Shown here piece by piece: positions 54,801 to 63,244 of a stretch of 64,000 bases of DNA. The notes beneath the pieces were generated by a model. The model was not told where the DNA came from and ran no database searches. It saw only the letters and a list, made by a program, of their open reading frames with translations. A program made the position numbers and the translations under genes. The stretch comes from Candidatus Blautia excrementipullorum (GTDB lineage Bacteria; Bacillota; Clostridia; Lachnospirales; Lachnospiraceae), in NCBI GenBank assembly GCA_019118645.1, contig DWYN01000087.1, positions 1 through 64,000 on the forward strand. Reading direction: 5' to 3'. Numbering within the stretch: the stretch's first letter is position 1; every line of letters starts with the position of its first letter.

Positions 54801-55063
54801 TTTCGCTGGCGCTGGGAACGGCAGATCAGATTCAGCAGAGTTCATCGTCCATTCATCTGGATATGATGTTTATTGACGAGGGATTTGGGTCTCTTGACGA
54901 GCATTCCAGAAACCAGGCAGTGAAGGTGCTCCTGAAAATGGCGGAAGGCTCCCGGCTGATCGGAATTATCTCTCATGTAACGGAGCTGAAGCAGGAAATA
55001 GAAGATCAGCTTCTGGTAAGAAAAGATGAAACAGGAAGCCATGTGCGCTGGCAGATCAGCTGA
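51872..55063 (+). CDS. sbcC: Exonuclease ATPase subunit SbcC (Rad50-like)
   Basis: 1063 residues. Walker A GDTGAGKTT near residue 36, long coiled coils (about 190-490 and 560-820), a zinc hook CPVCG at about 537, signature LSGGESFMAA near 970 and Walker B MMFIDEGFGSLD near 1000. It tethers DNA ends and powers SbcD. The ORF is intact and of usual length. Confidence 0.95.
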   Translation: MRPLKLTMQAFGSYGEKTTIDFEMPDQNLFLITGDTGAGKTTIFDAIVFALYGEASSSENKKEGVVLQSQYADYGREPFVELVFAEGTGKDRDVYTVRRVPRHLKLITRGAAKGVGTREIAGAVALILPDGTEYPQKEADKKLQEIVGLTKNQFMQVAMIAQGEFMEVLRAKSDDKKVIFRKLFHTDIYQDIVNELGNRKREKEKEIAVLKTRCQTETVRVKIPEEYERKQQMSELKKSILDGDFAAAGEFMDELQLLTAAAGEDYKKAEEEYKDAARERDKKRDELAGAVDLQKMYQNLESAEAELEILDSQTEEIRKKENLAEQLTGAFEIQKKFRWLKETEETAEKTREVLRENQKKLPGIIENADRAKREAEKAKLDFEREQEKFSRMSERANSALDLFEKISRAKKRTESGEKSFQKAREEEETLKQKQKELEEREKLWKEQEEKLSKAEQRLLLWEAKYRESEEIKKEIRALKETFKTTEEYRKQAEKSQAGYASAREEYKQIRDSYEKMRQTFLDAQAGFLARILEEGKPCPVCGSLTHPSPCQWKEEYGDVSEEGLEELENRKEELRQNQEKFAAEARANLDLAEAKTEDCQEKWDHLKERITAAVSEIPDDFRWEQAGETVETWAVSVQKEGDQCRKDVDFLNEIRLSLKGVEEEKGQQKEALAFAEDAVRKAEKDLAAARAELSSLSGSTEFSSREEAKEQMRLAEAERDKRKAASETAEKAAEVWKMRRQQTETLIARYIEELPSMEQKISEKRSDYQREMENRKLTESGWKVLARTYEEESAESLRKEINDYQSRKEAAIKLRDSMKKAVGKRKKPVLEELKRQAEEAENRLKISEKNRNARQSLKKDNQEVYDALVPRMEERQQTLMQHGKLDALYRMTSGNVSGSRMDLETYVQRYYLERILHAANRRFREMSTGQFELRMYDLKKAGEGKNRGLDLMVYSTVTGKEREVRTLSGGESFMAALSLALGTADQIQQSSSSIHLDMMFIDEGFGSLDEHSRNQAVKVLLKMAEGSRLIGIISHVTELKQEIEDQLLVRKDETGSHVRWQIS

Positions 55064-55162
55064 GCATAAAAATGATTACAGATATAAAAGCAGAAAGAAA
55101 AGGCAGATTCCAGACGTCCGCAGCATACTGACAGATACACGACGAATGAAGGAGAGAACAGA

Positions 55163-56092
55163 TTGATTTCAAAAACAATGCGAACAATTTTACACGCTTT
55201 GTCCTACGGGAATATTGAGGTGGAGGCGTCGAGAAAACTGGCAGATCTGAAAAAATTAGATGTTATGCGGATATTTTGGAAAAAACTGGATACAAAGGTG
55301 TATAATAAAGATTATGAAGTACCGGTCCGACTGTATTTTCCATCTGAAGAATCTATGAAGGAGGAGCTGTCTGAGGGAAAGGAGCTTCCTGTGATCCTCT
55401 TTTTCCATGGCGGCGGCTGGGTGACGGAAAGTGTGGAAACCTACGACCGCGTATGCGCCAGAATGGCGCAGTCTACAGGACAGATCGTGGCTTCGGTGGA
55501 ATACCGGCGCGCTCCGGAACATCGTTTTCCGGTTCCGCTGGAGGACTGCTATGCAGCCGCGAAGGCGCTTTATACAAACCGTTCTATTCTTCACACGGAT
55601 CCGAATAAAATTACTGTTATGGGAGACAGCGCGGGAGGCAACCTGGCGGCTGCGGTGGCGCTGAAAGCAAGAGATACGGGAGACTTTAAGATCCAAAGGC
55701 AGATTTTGATTTACCCCACTCTCAACAACTGCTACACCCAGGAATCTCCTTATGCTTCCGTTCAGGAGAACGGAGAGGACTATCTCCTGACAGCAGTAAA
55801 AATGCAGGATTATGTAGATCTGTACAAAAGCAGTCCCGATGATCTGCAGAATCCCTACTTTGCTCCTCTGATGGAAAAAGATCTGAGCCGTATGCCGGAA
55901 ACTCTGATCCTTACAGCGGAATTTGATCCTCTCAGGGATGAGGGGGAAGAGTACGGCAGAAGGCTGAGGGAGGCGGGAAACCGGGTGGAAATACACAGGA
56001 TTCCGGATGCCCTTCACGGATATTTTGCTCTGGGAATCAGTTTTTTTCATGTGAAGGAGAGCTTTGCGTATATTAATGAATTTCTTAGATAA
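55163..56092 (+). CDS. Alpha/beta hydrolase, hormone-sensitive-lipase type
   Basis: 309 residues from TTG 55163 with AAGGAG 9 bp upstream; an ATG at 55178 is the alternative. Oxyanion HGGGW (about residue 82), nucleophile in GDSAGGNL (about 153), Asp in AEFDPLRDEG and His in DALHGYF. A cytoplasmic carboxylesterase. It sits 20 bp before an acyltransferase/membrane protein, which suggests that it removes or processes the same acyl groups. Confidence 0.88.
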   Translation: MISKTMRTILHALSYGNIEVEASRKLADLKKLDVMRIFWKKLDTKVYNKDYEVPVRLYFPSEESMKEELSEGKELPVILFFHGGGWVTESVETYDRVCARMAQSTGQIVASVEYRRAPEHRFPVPLEDCYAAAKALYTNRSILHTDPNKITVMGDSAGGNLAAAVALKARDTGDFKIQRQILIYPTLNNCYTQESPYASVQENGEDYLLTAVKMQDYVDLYKSSPDDLQNPYFAPLMEKDLSRMPETLILTAEFDPLRDEGEEYGRRLREAGNRVEIHRIPDALHGYFALGISFFHVKESFAYINEFLR

Positions 56093-56112
56093 AGAAAAGG
56101 AAGCTGGGAATA

Positions 56113-57924
56113 GTGGAAAGAAGATATTCAAAATGGCGAAAACTGGATAATGCCGCCCTGGCTTTTCCTCTTGTGACAGGAAAAAACGACACAAGAGTAT
56201 TCCGGTTCTACTGTGAGCTGAAGGAGACAGTACAGCCGGAGATTCTTCAGGACGCCCTGGATCAGACGATGGAGAAATATCCCCTGTTTCAGGCGGTGCT
56301 GAGGAAAGGCCTGTTCTGGTTTTATCTGGAGAGAAGGGATATCAGACCTCTGGCAAAAGAGGAGAAAAAACCTCCCTGCAGCCGTCTGTATATACCGGAT
56401 AAAAAATCACTGCTGTTCGAAGTTACATATTATGAGAAAAGGATAAATTTTGAGGTGTTTCATGCTCTTACCGACGGTACGGGAGCTATGAATTTCCTTC
56501 TGCAGCTTGTGCAGAATTATCTGATTCTGGCCCATCCCGAGAGTCCTGTTCCGAGGATTCCGGAGGAAGAAAAGATTACCCCCGGCGATCAGGAGGAGGA
56601 TAGCTTTTCGCAGTATTATAATTCGGATACGCCCAGACATAAGAAGAAAAAGCCGGCTGCGGTGCGGCTGAAGGGAGAGAAGCTGGCCCATGACGAAATG
56701 CAGATTCTGGAGGCGGCAATCCCGGTAAAAGAGATTCTGAAAAAGGCCCGGTCATACGGAGCTTCTATCACCGCTTTTTTATCGGCGGTGCTGATCTGCG
56801 CGATCCATGAGGAGATTCCCCGGAGCCGCCAGAAAAAACCTGTGGCTCTGATGGTTCCGGTGAATCTGAGAAATTATTTCCCGTCCCAGTCTATGGGAAA
56901 CTTCTTCGGATGGATAGAGGTAGGCTATACTTTTTCTGAGAATACTACCTTCCGGGAAGTATTGGATAATGTGAAGAAGCAGTTTGAGACGGAGCTTGTC
57001 AAAGAAAAGATCGCTGAACATATGAGCGGCTATGTGAGGCTGGAAAAGAACCCGATCATACGGGCGGTTCCCCTGGAAGTAAAGCGGTATTTTCTTATGG
57101 TGGGCGCAGAGCTGGGAAGCCGGAGCATTACTTCCGTTTATTCCAACATCGGAGTAATCCGCCTTCCGGAAGAATATGAGAACTATATAGAAAGATTTGG
57201 ATTTTTTGCCAGCACAAATTCACTTCAGCTTTGTTCCTGTTCCTATGGAGAGGAACTTCTTCTCGGGCTTACTTCCAAGATTCCGGATGACAGCATTCAG
57301 AGAAACTTTCTGAAAATACTGAAGAGAGAGGGAATTCCTTTTCAGGAGGAGTACAACGACTTTCCGGGCTGCGGCGAGGAGCAGAAGCAGGAAAGCAAAA
57401 AGCTTGTGCAGACTTTTACTTTTCTCTGTATTGCGGCTGCGGTGATCTGCGGGATGATCAACTACATCACTCTGGAGACGCTGAACTGGTTCTGGTTTGC
57501 GGCTGCAGGCTGTCTGTGCGCCTGGCTGGTAGTGATGGTGGCTTATACAAAGCGGAGAAACATTTTGAAAAACGAGATGTGGCAGCTATTGATTATAACA
57601 GTAATTGCCGTTTTATGGGACAGCTTCACCGGCTGGAGAGGCTGGTCCCTGGATTTTGTTCTTCCCTTCGGCGCGATGGCAGTACTGGGATCCATGCCGG
57701 TGATTGCCAGGGTAAGCCGGCTGGAACCGGAGGAATATCTGTTTTATCTTGTCCAGGCTGCCATAGCCGGGTGTATTCCTGTCATTCTCGTCTGGACGGG
57801 GGTGGTGCATTTCCGTTATCCGTCGGTAATCTGTTCGGGAATCAGTTTCCTGGTGCTGGCAGGACTGTTCATTTTTCAAAGGAAAAATATGCTGAGAGAG
57901 TTTCGTAAAAAACTCAGAATGTAG
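56113..57924 (+). CDS. Condensation-like acyltransferase with C-terminal membrane domain
   Basis: 603 residues from GTG. Residues 1 to about 420 form a chloramphenicol-acetyltransferase-like condensation fold related to PapA/alcohol acetyltransferases: LDNAALAFPLVTG, the catalytic HxxxDG in HALTDGTGAMNFL (about residue 117), MVPVNLRNYFPSQSMGNFFGW. Residues 435-600 hold six predicted spans. I recall an uncharacterised C-terminal family of this kind (possibly DUF6320) in Lachnospiraceae. It likely makes an ester or amide lipid at the membrane. Substrates are unknown. Confidence 0.8.
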   Translation: MERRYSKWRKLDNAALAFPLVTGKNDTRVFRFYCELKETVQPEILQDALDQTMEKYPLFQAVLRKGLFWFYLERRDIRPLAKEEKKPPCSRLYIPDKKSLLFEVTYYEKRINFEVFHALTDGTGAMNFLLQLVQNYLILAHPESPVPRIPEEEKITPGDQEEDSFSQYYNSDTPRHKKKKPAAVRLKGEKLAHDEMQILEAAIPVKEILKKARSYGASITAFLSAVLICAIHEEIPRSRQKKPVALMVPVNLRNYFPSQSMGNFFGWIEVGYTFSENTTFREVLDNVKKQFETELVKEKIAEHMSGYVRLEKNPIIRAVPLEVKRYFLMVGAELGSRSITSVYSNIGVIRLPEEYENYIERFGFFASTNSLQLCSCSYGEELLLGLTSKIPDDSIQRNFLKILKREGIPFQEEYNDFPGCGEEQKQESKKLVQTFTFLCIAAAVICGMINYITLETLNWFWFAAAGCLCAWLVVMVAYTKRRNILKNEMWQLLIITVIAVLWDSFTGWRGWSLDFVLPFGAMAVLGSMPVIARVSRLEPEEYLFYLVQAAIAGCIPVILVWTGVVHFRYPSVICSGISFLVLAGLFIFQRKNMLREFRKKLRM

Positions 57925-57987
57925 GAAAAGAAAAATAATTTAAAAAGGTACTCCTGAAAAGGCTTCGCATAAATGCAGTGAAAAAGA

Positions 57988-58016
57988 TTGTTTTCTCCGT
58001 ATAACCGTGATAAAAT
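57988..58016 (+). promoter_or_regulatory. Promoter of the thiC transcript
   Basis: TTGTTT (57988-57993), 17-bp spacer, TAAAAT (58011-58016), about 70 bp before the riboswitch aptamer. Confidence 0.5.
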
Positions 58017-58083
58017 AACCGTATCGTACCATTGCCGCATCGAAAGCGGCGGTTCAGGGAAATCTGTTAGGTATGATTAAGTA

Positions 58084-58172
58084 AACGGGGAGCTTGCAGA
58101 AGCAGGCTGAGAGTAAGCTGTGTTGCTTTGACCCGCAAACCTGATTTGGATAATGCCAACGTAGGGAACATA
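58084..58172 (+). promoter_or_regulatory. TPP riboswitch (THI element)
   Basis: The conserved GGGGAGCTTG..., AGGCTGAGAGTAAGC, TGACCCGCAAACCTGAT and GGATAATGCCAACGTAGGGAA blocks are all present in order. It binds thiamine pyrophosphate and turns off thiC when thiamine is plentiful. Confidence 0.95.
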
Positions 58173-58190
58173 TGCCGGGAGTCTATGTGG

Positions 58191-58225
58191 ACTGCAGTAT
58201 GCCGTTGGCGTGCTGCAGTTTTTTT
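58191..58225 (+). terminator. TPP-riboswitch expression-platform terminator
   Basis: ACTGCAG pairs with CTGCAGT and TTTTTTT follows, 18 bp after the aptamer. It shows transcriptional control. Confidence 0.85.
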
Positions 58226-58452
58226 GCGCCATACGCCCGGCCGGGGCTGCCGTGCTTGCACAGGCGGACTTCAGAAAGGTTTTCCCTGATACTGTTTACG
58301 GTAATGTGAACAGATTTCAAAGTCAGACCGGGGGCACCACTTTCTGACGAAAAATGTAACTTTATGGATTACGGATATGCGCAGGTGCAAGTCACTGCGA
58401 GAGCAGGAGGCGCAGTTCATTTTGGCCCGATAGTGCAGGGCAGGGAGGAAAA
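58226..58452 (+). other. Unexplained 227-nt leader between the terminator and thiC
   Basis: No ORF of note. It contains short complementary segments (for example CACTGCGAGAGCAGGAGGCGCAGT) and GC-rich stretches. This is longer than needed for translation initiation. A second RNA element or a decayed aptamer is possible, but none was recognised. Confidence 0.4.
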
Positions 58453-59763
58453 ATGACAAATTACACAACACAAATGGACGCGGCCCGTCAGGGAATTGTC
58501 ACACCGCAGATGAAAATTGTGGCAGAAAAGGAAAACTTTAATGAGGAGGAGCTGAGAAAGCTGATTGCAAAGGGTGAGGTGATCATCCCCTGCAATAAGA
58601 ATCACAAATGTATAAGTCCAAGCGGAGTAGGCGCAAAGCTGAAGACAAAGATCAATGTGAATCTCGGCGTTTCCCGGGACTGGAAAGACGTGGATATGGA
58701 GTATGAGAAGGTGCGCTCCGCTGTGGAGATGGGAGCGGAGGCTATTATGGATCTCAGCTCTTACGGCGATACCAGGACTTTCCGGCGCAGACTGACATCA
58801 GAATGTCCTGCGATGATCGGAACAGTTCCCATCTATGACGCGGTGGTTTATTATCATAAAGCTCTGGGGAAGATTACCTCGGAGGAATGGATTGATATTG
58901 TGCGGATGCATGCGGAGGACGGAGTGGATTTTATGACAATTCACTGCGGTATGAACCGCTCTACGGCAGAGCGGTTTAAGAAGAACAAACGGCTGATGAA
59001 TATTGTTTCCAGAGGCGGTTCCATCATGTTTGCCTGGATGGAGATGACAGGACAGGAGAATCCGTTTTATGAGCATTTTGATGAGATCCTGGATATCTGC
59101 AGAGAGTATGATATTACTCTCAGCCTGGGTGACGCCTGTCGTCCGGGATGCCTGGCGGACGCTACGGATACGGCGCAGATAGAGGAACTGATCACGCTCG
59201 GCGAGCTGACAAAGCGCGCCTGGGAAAAGGATGTGCAGGTGATGATCGAGGGGCCGGGGCATATGCCTATGAATCAGATCGCGGCAAACATGGAAATTCA
59301 GAAGACTCTGTGCCACGGCGCACCTTTCTATGTATTAGGGCCTCTTGTGACAGATGTGGCTCCGGGATATGACCATATCACATCGGCTATCGGCGGAGCT
59401 ATGGCGGCGGCGGCAGGAGCTTCCTTCCTCTGCTATGTGACTCCGGCGGAACATCTCAGGCTTCCAAATGCAGAAGATGTAAAGGAAGGCATCATTGCGG
59501 CGAAGATTGCCGCCCATGCCGCTGACATTGCCAAAGGCGTCCCCGGAGCGGCGGAATGGGATTATAAAATGAGCGAGGCGCGGAAGCGGCTGGATTGGGA
59601 GGAAATGTTCCGTCTCAGCATGGACCCGGAGAAGGCCAGACGCTACCGTGCCGAGGCGAAGCCGGAGAAGGAAGACACCTGCAGTATGTGCGGGAATTTC
59701 TGCGCGGTTAAGAATACCAACCGTATTCTGGACGGGGAGATCGTCACCATATTCGATGAATAA
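58453..59763 (+). CDS. thiC: Phosphomethylpyrimidine synthase
   Basis: 436 residues, radical-SAM enzyme making hydroxymethylpyrimidine phosphate from AIR. It has the family core [47 protein letters not shown], and the cluster-binding CSMCGNFC near the C terminus. GGGAGG precedes the ATG. No other thi gene is in the window. Confidence 0.97.
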   Translation: MTNYTTQMDAARQGIVTPQMKIVAEKENFNEEELRKLIAKGEVIIPCNKNHKCISPSGVGAKLKTKINVNLGVSRDWKDVDMEYEKVRSAVEMGAEAIMDLSSYGDTRTFRRRLTSECPAMIGTVPIYDAVVYYHKALGKITSEEWIDIVRMHAEDGVDFMTIHCGMNRSTAERFKKNKRLMNIVSRGGSIMFAWMEMTGQENPFYEHFDEILDICREYDITLSLGDACRPGCLADATDTAQIEELITLGELTKRAWEKDVQVMIEGPGHMPMNQIAANMEIQKTLCHGAPFYVLGPLVTDVAPGYDHITSAIGGAMAAAAGASFLCYVTPAEHLRLPNAEDVKEGIIAAKIAAHAADIAKGVPGAAEWDYKMSEARKRLDWEEMFRLSMDPEKARRYRAEAKPEKEDTCSMCGNFCAVKNTNRILDGEIVTIFDE

Positions 59764-59791
59764 AAACGACAAGTTCTTTAGCTTTTCTTGG

Positions 59792-59826
59792 CTGCCCTCT
59801 TCCGTTGGGAGAGGGCAGTATCTTTT
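59792..59826 (+). terminator. Terminator after thiC
   Basis: CTGCCCTCT pairs with AGAGGGCAG around CCGTTGGG, followed by TATCTTTTG. Confidence 0.8.
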
Positions 59827-59963
59827 GATACATCTTTTTTATCTCTCATGTATACGATGTTTACTTTTTCCGATATAATGGCTATAGTGAAACTACATAA
59901 ATGACAGGGACAAATTTCCGGGCGGAGAAACGGATATTTTCCTGTCTGGAAAGGAACAGAATC

Positions 59964-60689
59964 ATGTACAGGATTGCAGTCTGCGACGATGAGGAAGCGA
60001 TTGTAAAGGAAACGAAACGGCTGATCCGAGAGTGGGATCCGGAGGTGGAAGTCACCTGTTTTTCTTCCGGGGAAAGCCTGGTAGAGAATTACGAAGGATA
60101 TGAAGCGATTTTTCTTGATATTGATATGGACGGTATGAACGGCATAGAGACCGGAAAAGCTGTCCGCCGGATGGATAAAGACACGAAAATCGTATATCTT
60201 ACCGCCTACAGAGACTACGTTGCGGGAGCTTTCGGAGTACATGCCTTTCAGTATCTGCTGAAGCCGGTGAGAAAAGAAAAAGTCTGGAATGTACTGGAAG
60301 AAATCTTCCGCTATACAGAGATTCCGGAGAAAAAAGTGATTCTGGATTTTAAGACGGTGGACGGCATCGCCTGCCTTTCGGTGGAATCGATCTATTTTTT
60401 CGAATATGTAAACCGGAAAATCCGGATTGTCACGAAAGAGGAAGAATTCTTTATGGTGGAGCGCATAGGGAGTGTGGCCAAGCGGATGGAAAGCTTCGGG
60501 TTTTCCATGCCTCACAAGAGTTTTGTGGTAAACATGTTCCATGTAAAAAATGTCAGAAATCAGTATATCTATCTGGATAATGGAATGGAAGTTCCTCTGT
60601 CTCAGAAAAAACTGAAAACCTGGAAGCAGGAACTGACAGTGTATTTGTCGGAACGCCTGGCAAAGGGAAAGGAGGTGCAGAAATTATGA
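59964..60689 (+). CDS. LytTR response regulator (AgrA-like)
   Basis: 241 residues from ATG 59964, with AAAGGAAC upstream. N-terminal receiver with CDDEEAIV and Asp in IFLDIDMDGMNGIE (about residue 51); residues 140-240 form a LytTR DNA-binding domain (YVNRKIRIVTKEEEF, FSMPHKSFVVNMFHV). Its stop overlaps the sensor start by 4 bp. This pair type often controls bacteriocin or peptide-signalling genes. Confidence 0.92.
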   Translation: MYRIAVCDDEEAIVKETKRLIREWDPEVEVTCFSSGESLVENYEGYEAIFLDIDMDGMNGIETGKAVRRMDKDTKIVYLTAYRDYVAGAFGVHAFQYLLKPVRKEKVWNVLEEIFRYTEIPEKKVILDFKTVDGIACLSVESIYFFEYVNRKIRIVTKEEEFFMVERIGSVAKRMESFGFSMPHKSFVVNMFHVKNVRNQYIYLDNGMEVPLSQKKLKTWKQELTVYLSERLAKGKEVQKL

Positions 60690-61951
60690 TATCAGCGATG
60701 ATCGTGCGTACTCTGATCATCCTTGCTTTTCTGACAGCATATACAGGGAGCGGCATCTGGTTTCTGCACGCGGCGCCCCGGGAAGTGGATTCACCCCGCT
60801 GGGCCAGATGTCTGGCCTGGGGAATCTATACGGTAATTTCGGTGGCGGTGCCCACGCTGTTTCTGAATGACGTCATTACCATGACAGCTCTGATTCTCTG
60901 CTATCTTCTGATTACTTGGTTTCTGTATCACAGAAGCAGGACATGGCTGCTCTATGGAGTGGTTTTTGTAATGGCCAATTATGCGGCTCAGGCTATTGGA
61001 ATTTATCTTGCCGCCCATCTGGGGACAAGGATAGAAATGAGCAGTTTTATTCTCGGAAATATTATGGAGATTCTGAAGAGCAGCTTTGTGGTGGCAGTGA
61101 CGTATGTGCTGAGGCTGATTGTGCAGAAACGTCTGGTGTCTGACAGGGAAGACCTGAAGATCCGGGGAATGGTTCTTGTGCCTGCCTCCAGTATGATTTT
61201 GATTTTTTTATTCTGTCTCTCGGGAAGCGGATTTTTTGAAAAGTATGGATACGGATGGATGATTGTGTACTGTGTACTCTTTTTGATCATCAATGTCTAC
61301 TGTCTCTATGTGTGGTATGATGTGGCGGAAAACAAGGAGCTGAAACACAGGATGGAACTTCTTTCCCAGCAGAATGAGCTGACGCATCAGTACTATGAGG
61401 ATATGGAAAAGAATTACAACGATTCCAGAAAGATCATCCATGATATCCGGAATCATTTGAATATGCTGGAACAGTCGGCCAAGCTGGAAGGAGACTCATA
61501 TTTTGAGGATGTCCACGGGATGCTGAACTCTCTGGGAATGAAATTTTATACAGACAACCGTATGCTGAATATTGTCCTGAACGACAAACTGAAAAAGCTG
61601 GAACCGGGACAGGCAGAATGCAACCTGGGAGGAATCGCAATGGACTTTCTGGCGGATGTGGATGTCACTACAATTTTTGCTAATCTTCTGGACAACGCGA
61701 TTGAGGCCGGGGAAAACAGGAAAAATTTCTGGCTGAAAATACGGGGAGAACAGATTCAGGATTTTACGGTAGTAAAAATCTGGAACCCTTCGGCGGGAGA
61801 TTATGTTCCCGGACGATCCGGAAAAAAGGGACACGAGGGGCTGGGCCTGGAGAATGTGCGCAATGCAGTGCAGAAATATCACGGAGCGCTGAACATCGAG
61901 AACAGGGATGGGATATTTTCTGCGGCGTTGGTCTTCCCGGGTCAGACCTGA
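60686..61951 (+). CDS. GHKL-domain sensor kinase (AgrC-like)
   Basis: 421 residues: six or so membrane spans in residues 1-210, a linker helix, HDIRNHLNML with the phospho-His (about 252), and a GHKL ATPase domain with NLLDNAIEAG and GLGLENVRN. This class senses secreted peptides through its membrane domain. No precursor peptide gene was found next to it. Confidence 0.92.
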   Translation: MISAMIVRTLIILAFLTAYTGSGIWFLHAAPREVDSPRWARCLAWGIYTVISVAVPTLFLNDVITMTALILCYLLITWFLYHRSRTWLLYGVVFVMANYAAQAIGIYLAAHLGTRIEMSSFILGNIMEILKSSFVVAVTYVLRLIVQKRLVSDREDLKIRGMVLVPASSMILIFLFCLSGSGFFEKYGYGWMIVYCVLFLIINVYCLYVWYDVAENKELKHRMELLSQQNELTHQYYEDMEKNYNDSRKIIHDIRNHLNMLEQSAKLEGDSYFEDVHGMLNSLGMKFYTDNRMLNIVLNDKLKKLEPGQAECNLGGIAMDFLADVDVTTIFANLLDNAIEAGENRKNFWLKIRGEQIQDFTVVKIWNPSAGDYVPGRSGKKGHEGLGLENVRNAVQKYHGALNIENRDGIFSAALVFPGQT

Positions 61952-62065
61952 AAAGAACACAGACTGTGTAAAAAGGCAGATTGTATAAAAAAGGCCCGGC
62001 TGCTGTATGTGTGCCGGCTTTACATAAATATTTTGCAATGCGGCAGAAAAAGGAGAGGAGACATT

Positions 62066-63094
62066 ATGAAGATGACGCAGATGGAAAAGAAGCAACTGAT
62101 GATTTTTATTTTTGTGGCTTACGGAGTGACCTATGTACTGGGAATTCTTATGTGGGCTTTTTATGGAACAGGAGCAGATCTCAGCGTATTCCCCAATGCG
62201 CAGATGCTGTATCCTGCGGCGGGCGTGATGCTGGCCTATCTTGTCACAAAAAAAGGAGATCGAAATCTTCCCAAAGGGCTGTTTGTATTTTTTATCCTGC
62301 TGACGGCAGTGCTGATGGTATGTTCCATACTTTCTGTGTTTATGCCTAGAACCATGCAGTCGGGAGAAACGGAAGTTTCTGCTTGGCTGATGATCGTTCA
62401 GGTTCTTCTGATTCTGGGGAGCGTAATATTCTGGATCCTGCTTCTGGCAGCAGGAAATGAGAGGAGAGCAGTCTATGGACTGAAGGGGAAGAACTGGAAA
62501 ACGTCGTTTCTCTGCATCCTGCTGTTCTTTGTACTGTATAGTATCCGGATGGGAATCTCCAGTGCGGTTTCCGGACAGCTGGGAGCTTTTGGGGCGGTCT
62601 GGGCAGATCCTTCCACCTGGATTTACCTGTTCAGTATGATTCTTAATTTCTTTCTGGTGGTGGCTGCCTTCTTTGGAGAAGAATATGGATGGAGGTATTA
62701 TCTTCAGCCTATTATGCAGAAACGCTTTGGATTAAGAGGCGGAGTTCTGCTTCTCGGAGTTGTGTGGGGATTGTGGCATCTGCCTATTGACTTTTTCTAT
62801 TACACTACGCCGGATATGGGGCTTGCCGCCTGCGTCAGCCAGCAGATTACCTGCATTTTTATCGGAATTTTCCTGGCATATGTGTACATGAAAACAGAGA
62901 ACATCTGGGTTCCTGTGGTTGTTCACTTTATGAACAATAACCTGATCCCCATGTTTGCCGGGGACTATTCTGCGGAGGTCCTTCAGGGCCAGGCGATCTA
63001 CTGGAGCGATCTTCTTCCGGCGCTGGTACTGAATCTTGTGATTTTCGGATGGTTCCTTTTCCTGAAGCCCTTCCGGAAAGGCGGAACAAAATAA
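62066..63094 (+). CDS. CPBP-family intramembrane metalloprotease
   Basis: 342 residues from ATG 62066 with AGGAGAGG; the track start at 62009 lacks a site. About eight spans and the three motifs of the Abi/CAAX protease family: EEYGWRYYL (EExxxR), LWHLPIDFFYY and VHFMNNN. Members process prenylated proteins or confer bacteriocin self-immunity. Its place after an AgrAC-like system favours the latter. Confidence 0.88.
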   Translation: MKMTQMEKKQLMIFIFVAYGVTYVLGILMWAFYGTGADLSVFPNAQMLYPAAGVMLAYLVTKKGDRNLPKGLFVFFILLTAVLMVCSILSVFMPRTMQSGETEVSAWLMIVQVLLILGSVIFWILLLAAGNERRAVYGLKGKNWKTSFLCILLFFVLYSIRMGISSAVSGQLGAFGAVWADPSTWIYLFSMILNFFLVVAAFFGEEYGWRYYLQPIMQKRFGLRGGVLLLGVVWGLWHLPIDFFYYTTPDMGLAACVSQQITCIFIGIFLAYVYMKTENIWVPVVVHFMNNNLIPMFAGDYSAEVLQGQAIYWSDLLPALVLNLVIFGWFLFLKPFRKGGTK

Positions 63095-63143
63095 ATTTCC
63101 GCAGCGGTGGGGTATAAAAGAAAAGACAGCAGATTTTCGCTTT

Positions 63144-63172
63144 TTGACAGATGGAAAACGTTATGATATAAC
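63144..63172 (+). promoter_or_regulatory. Promoter of the MATE gene
   Basis: TTGACA (63144-63149), 17-bp spacer, TATAAC (63167-63172), about 72 bp before the ATG. Confidence 0.6.
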
Positions 63173-63244
63173 AAATCATAGAATATAGAAAAGAACCGGG
63201 TTCTCCTGCCGGCGGTAAAAGAGGAGAACCCGAGGGGGATATGT

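Noticed and set aside
63151-63162. AAAACGTTA near the MATE promoter
   Set aside because: Only half of the AAAACGTTTT palindrome is present, so it is not counted with the pentose-operon sites.
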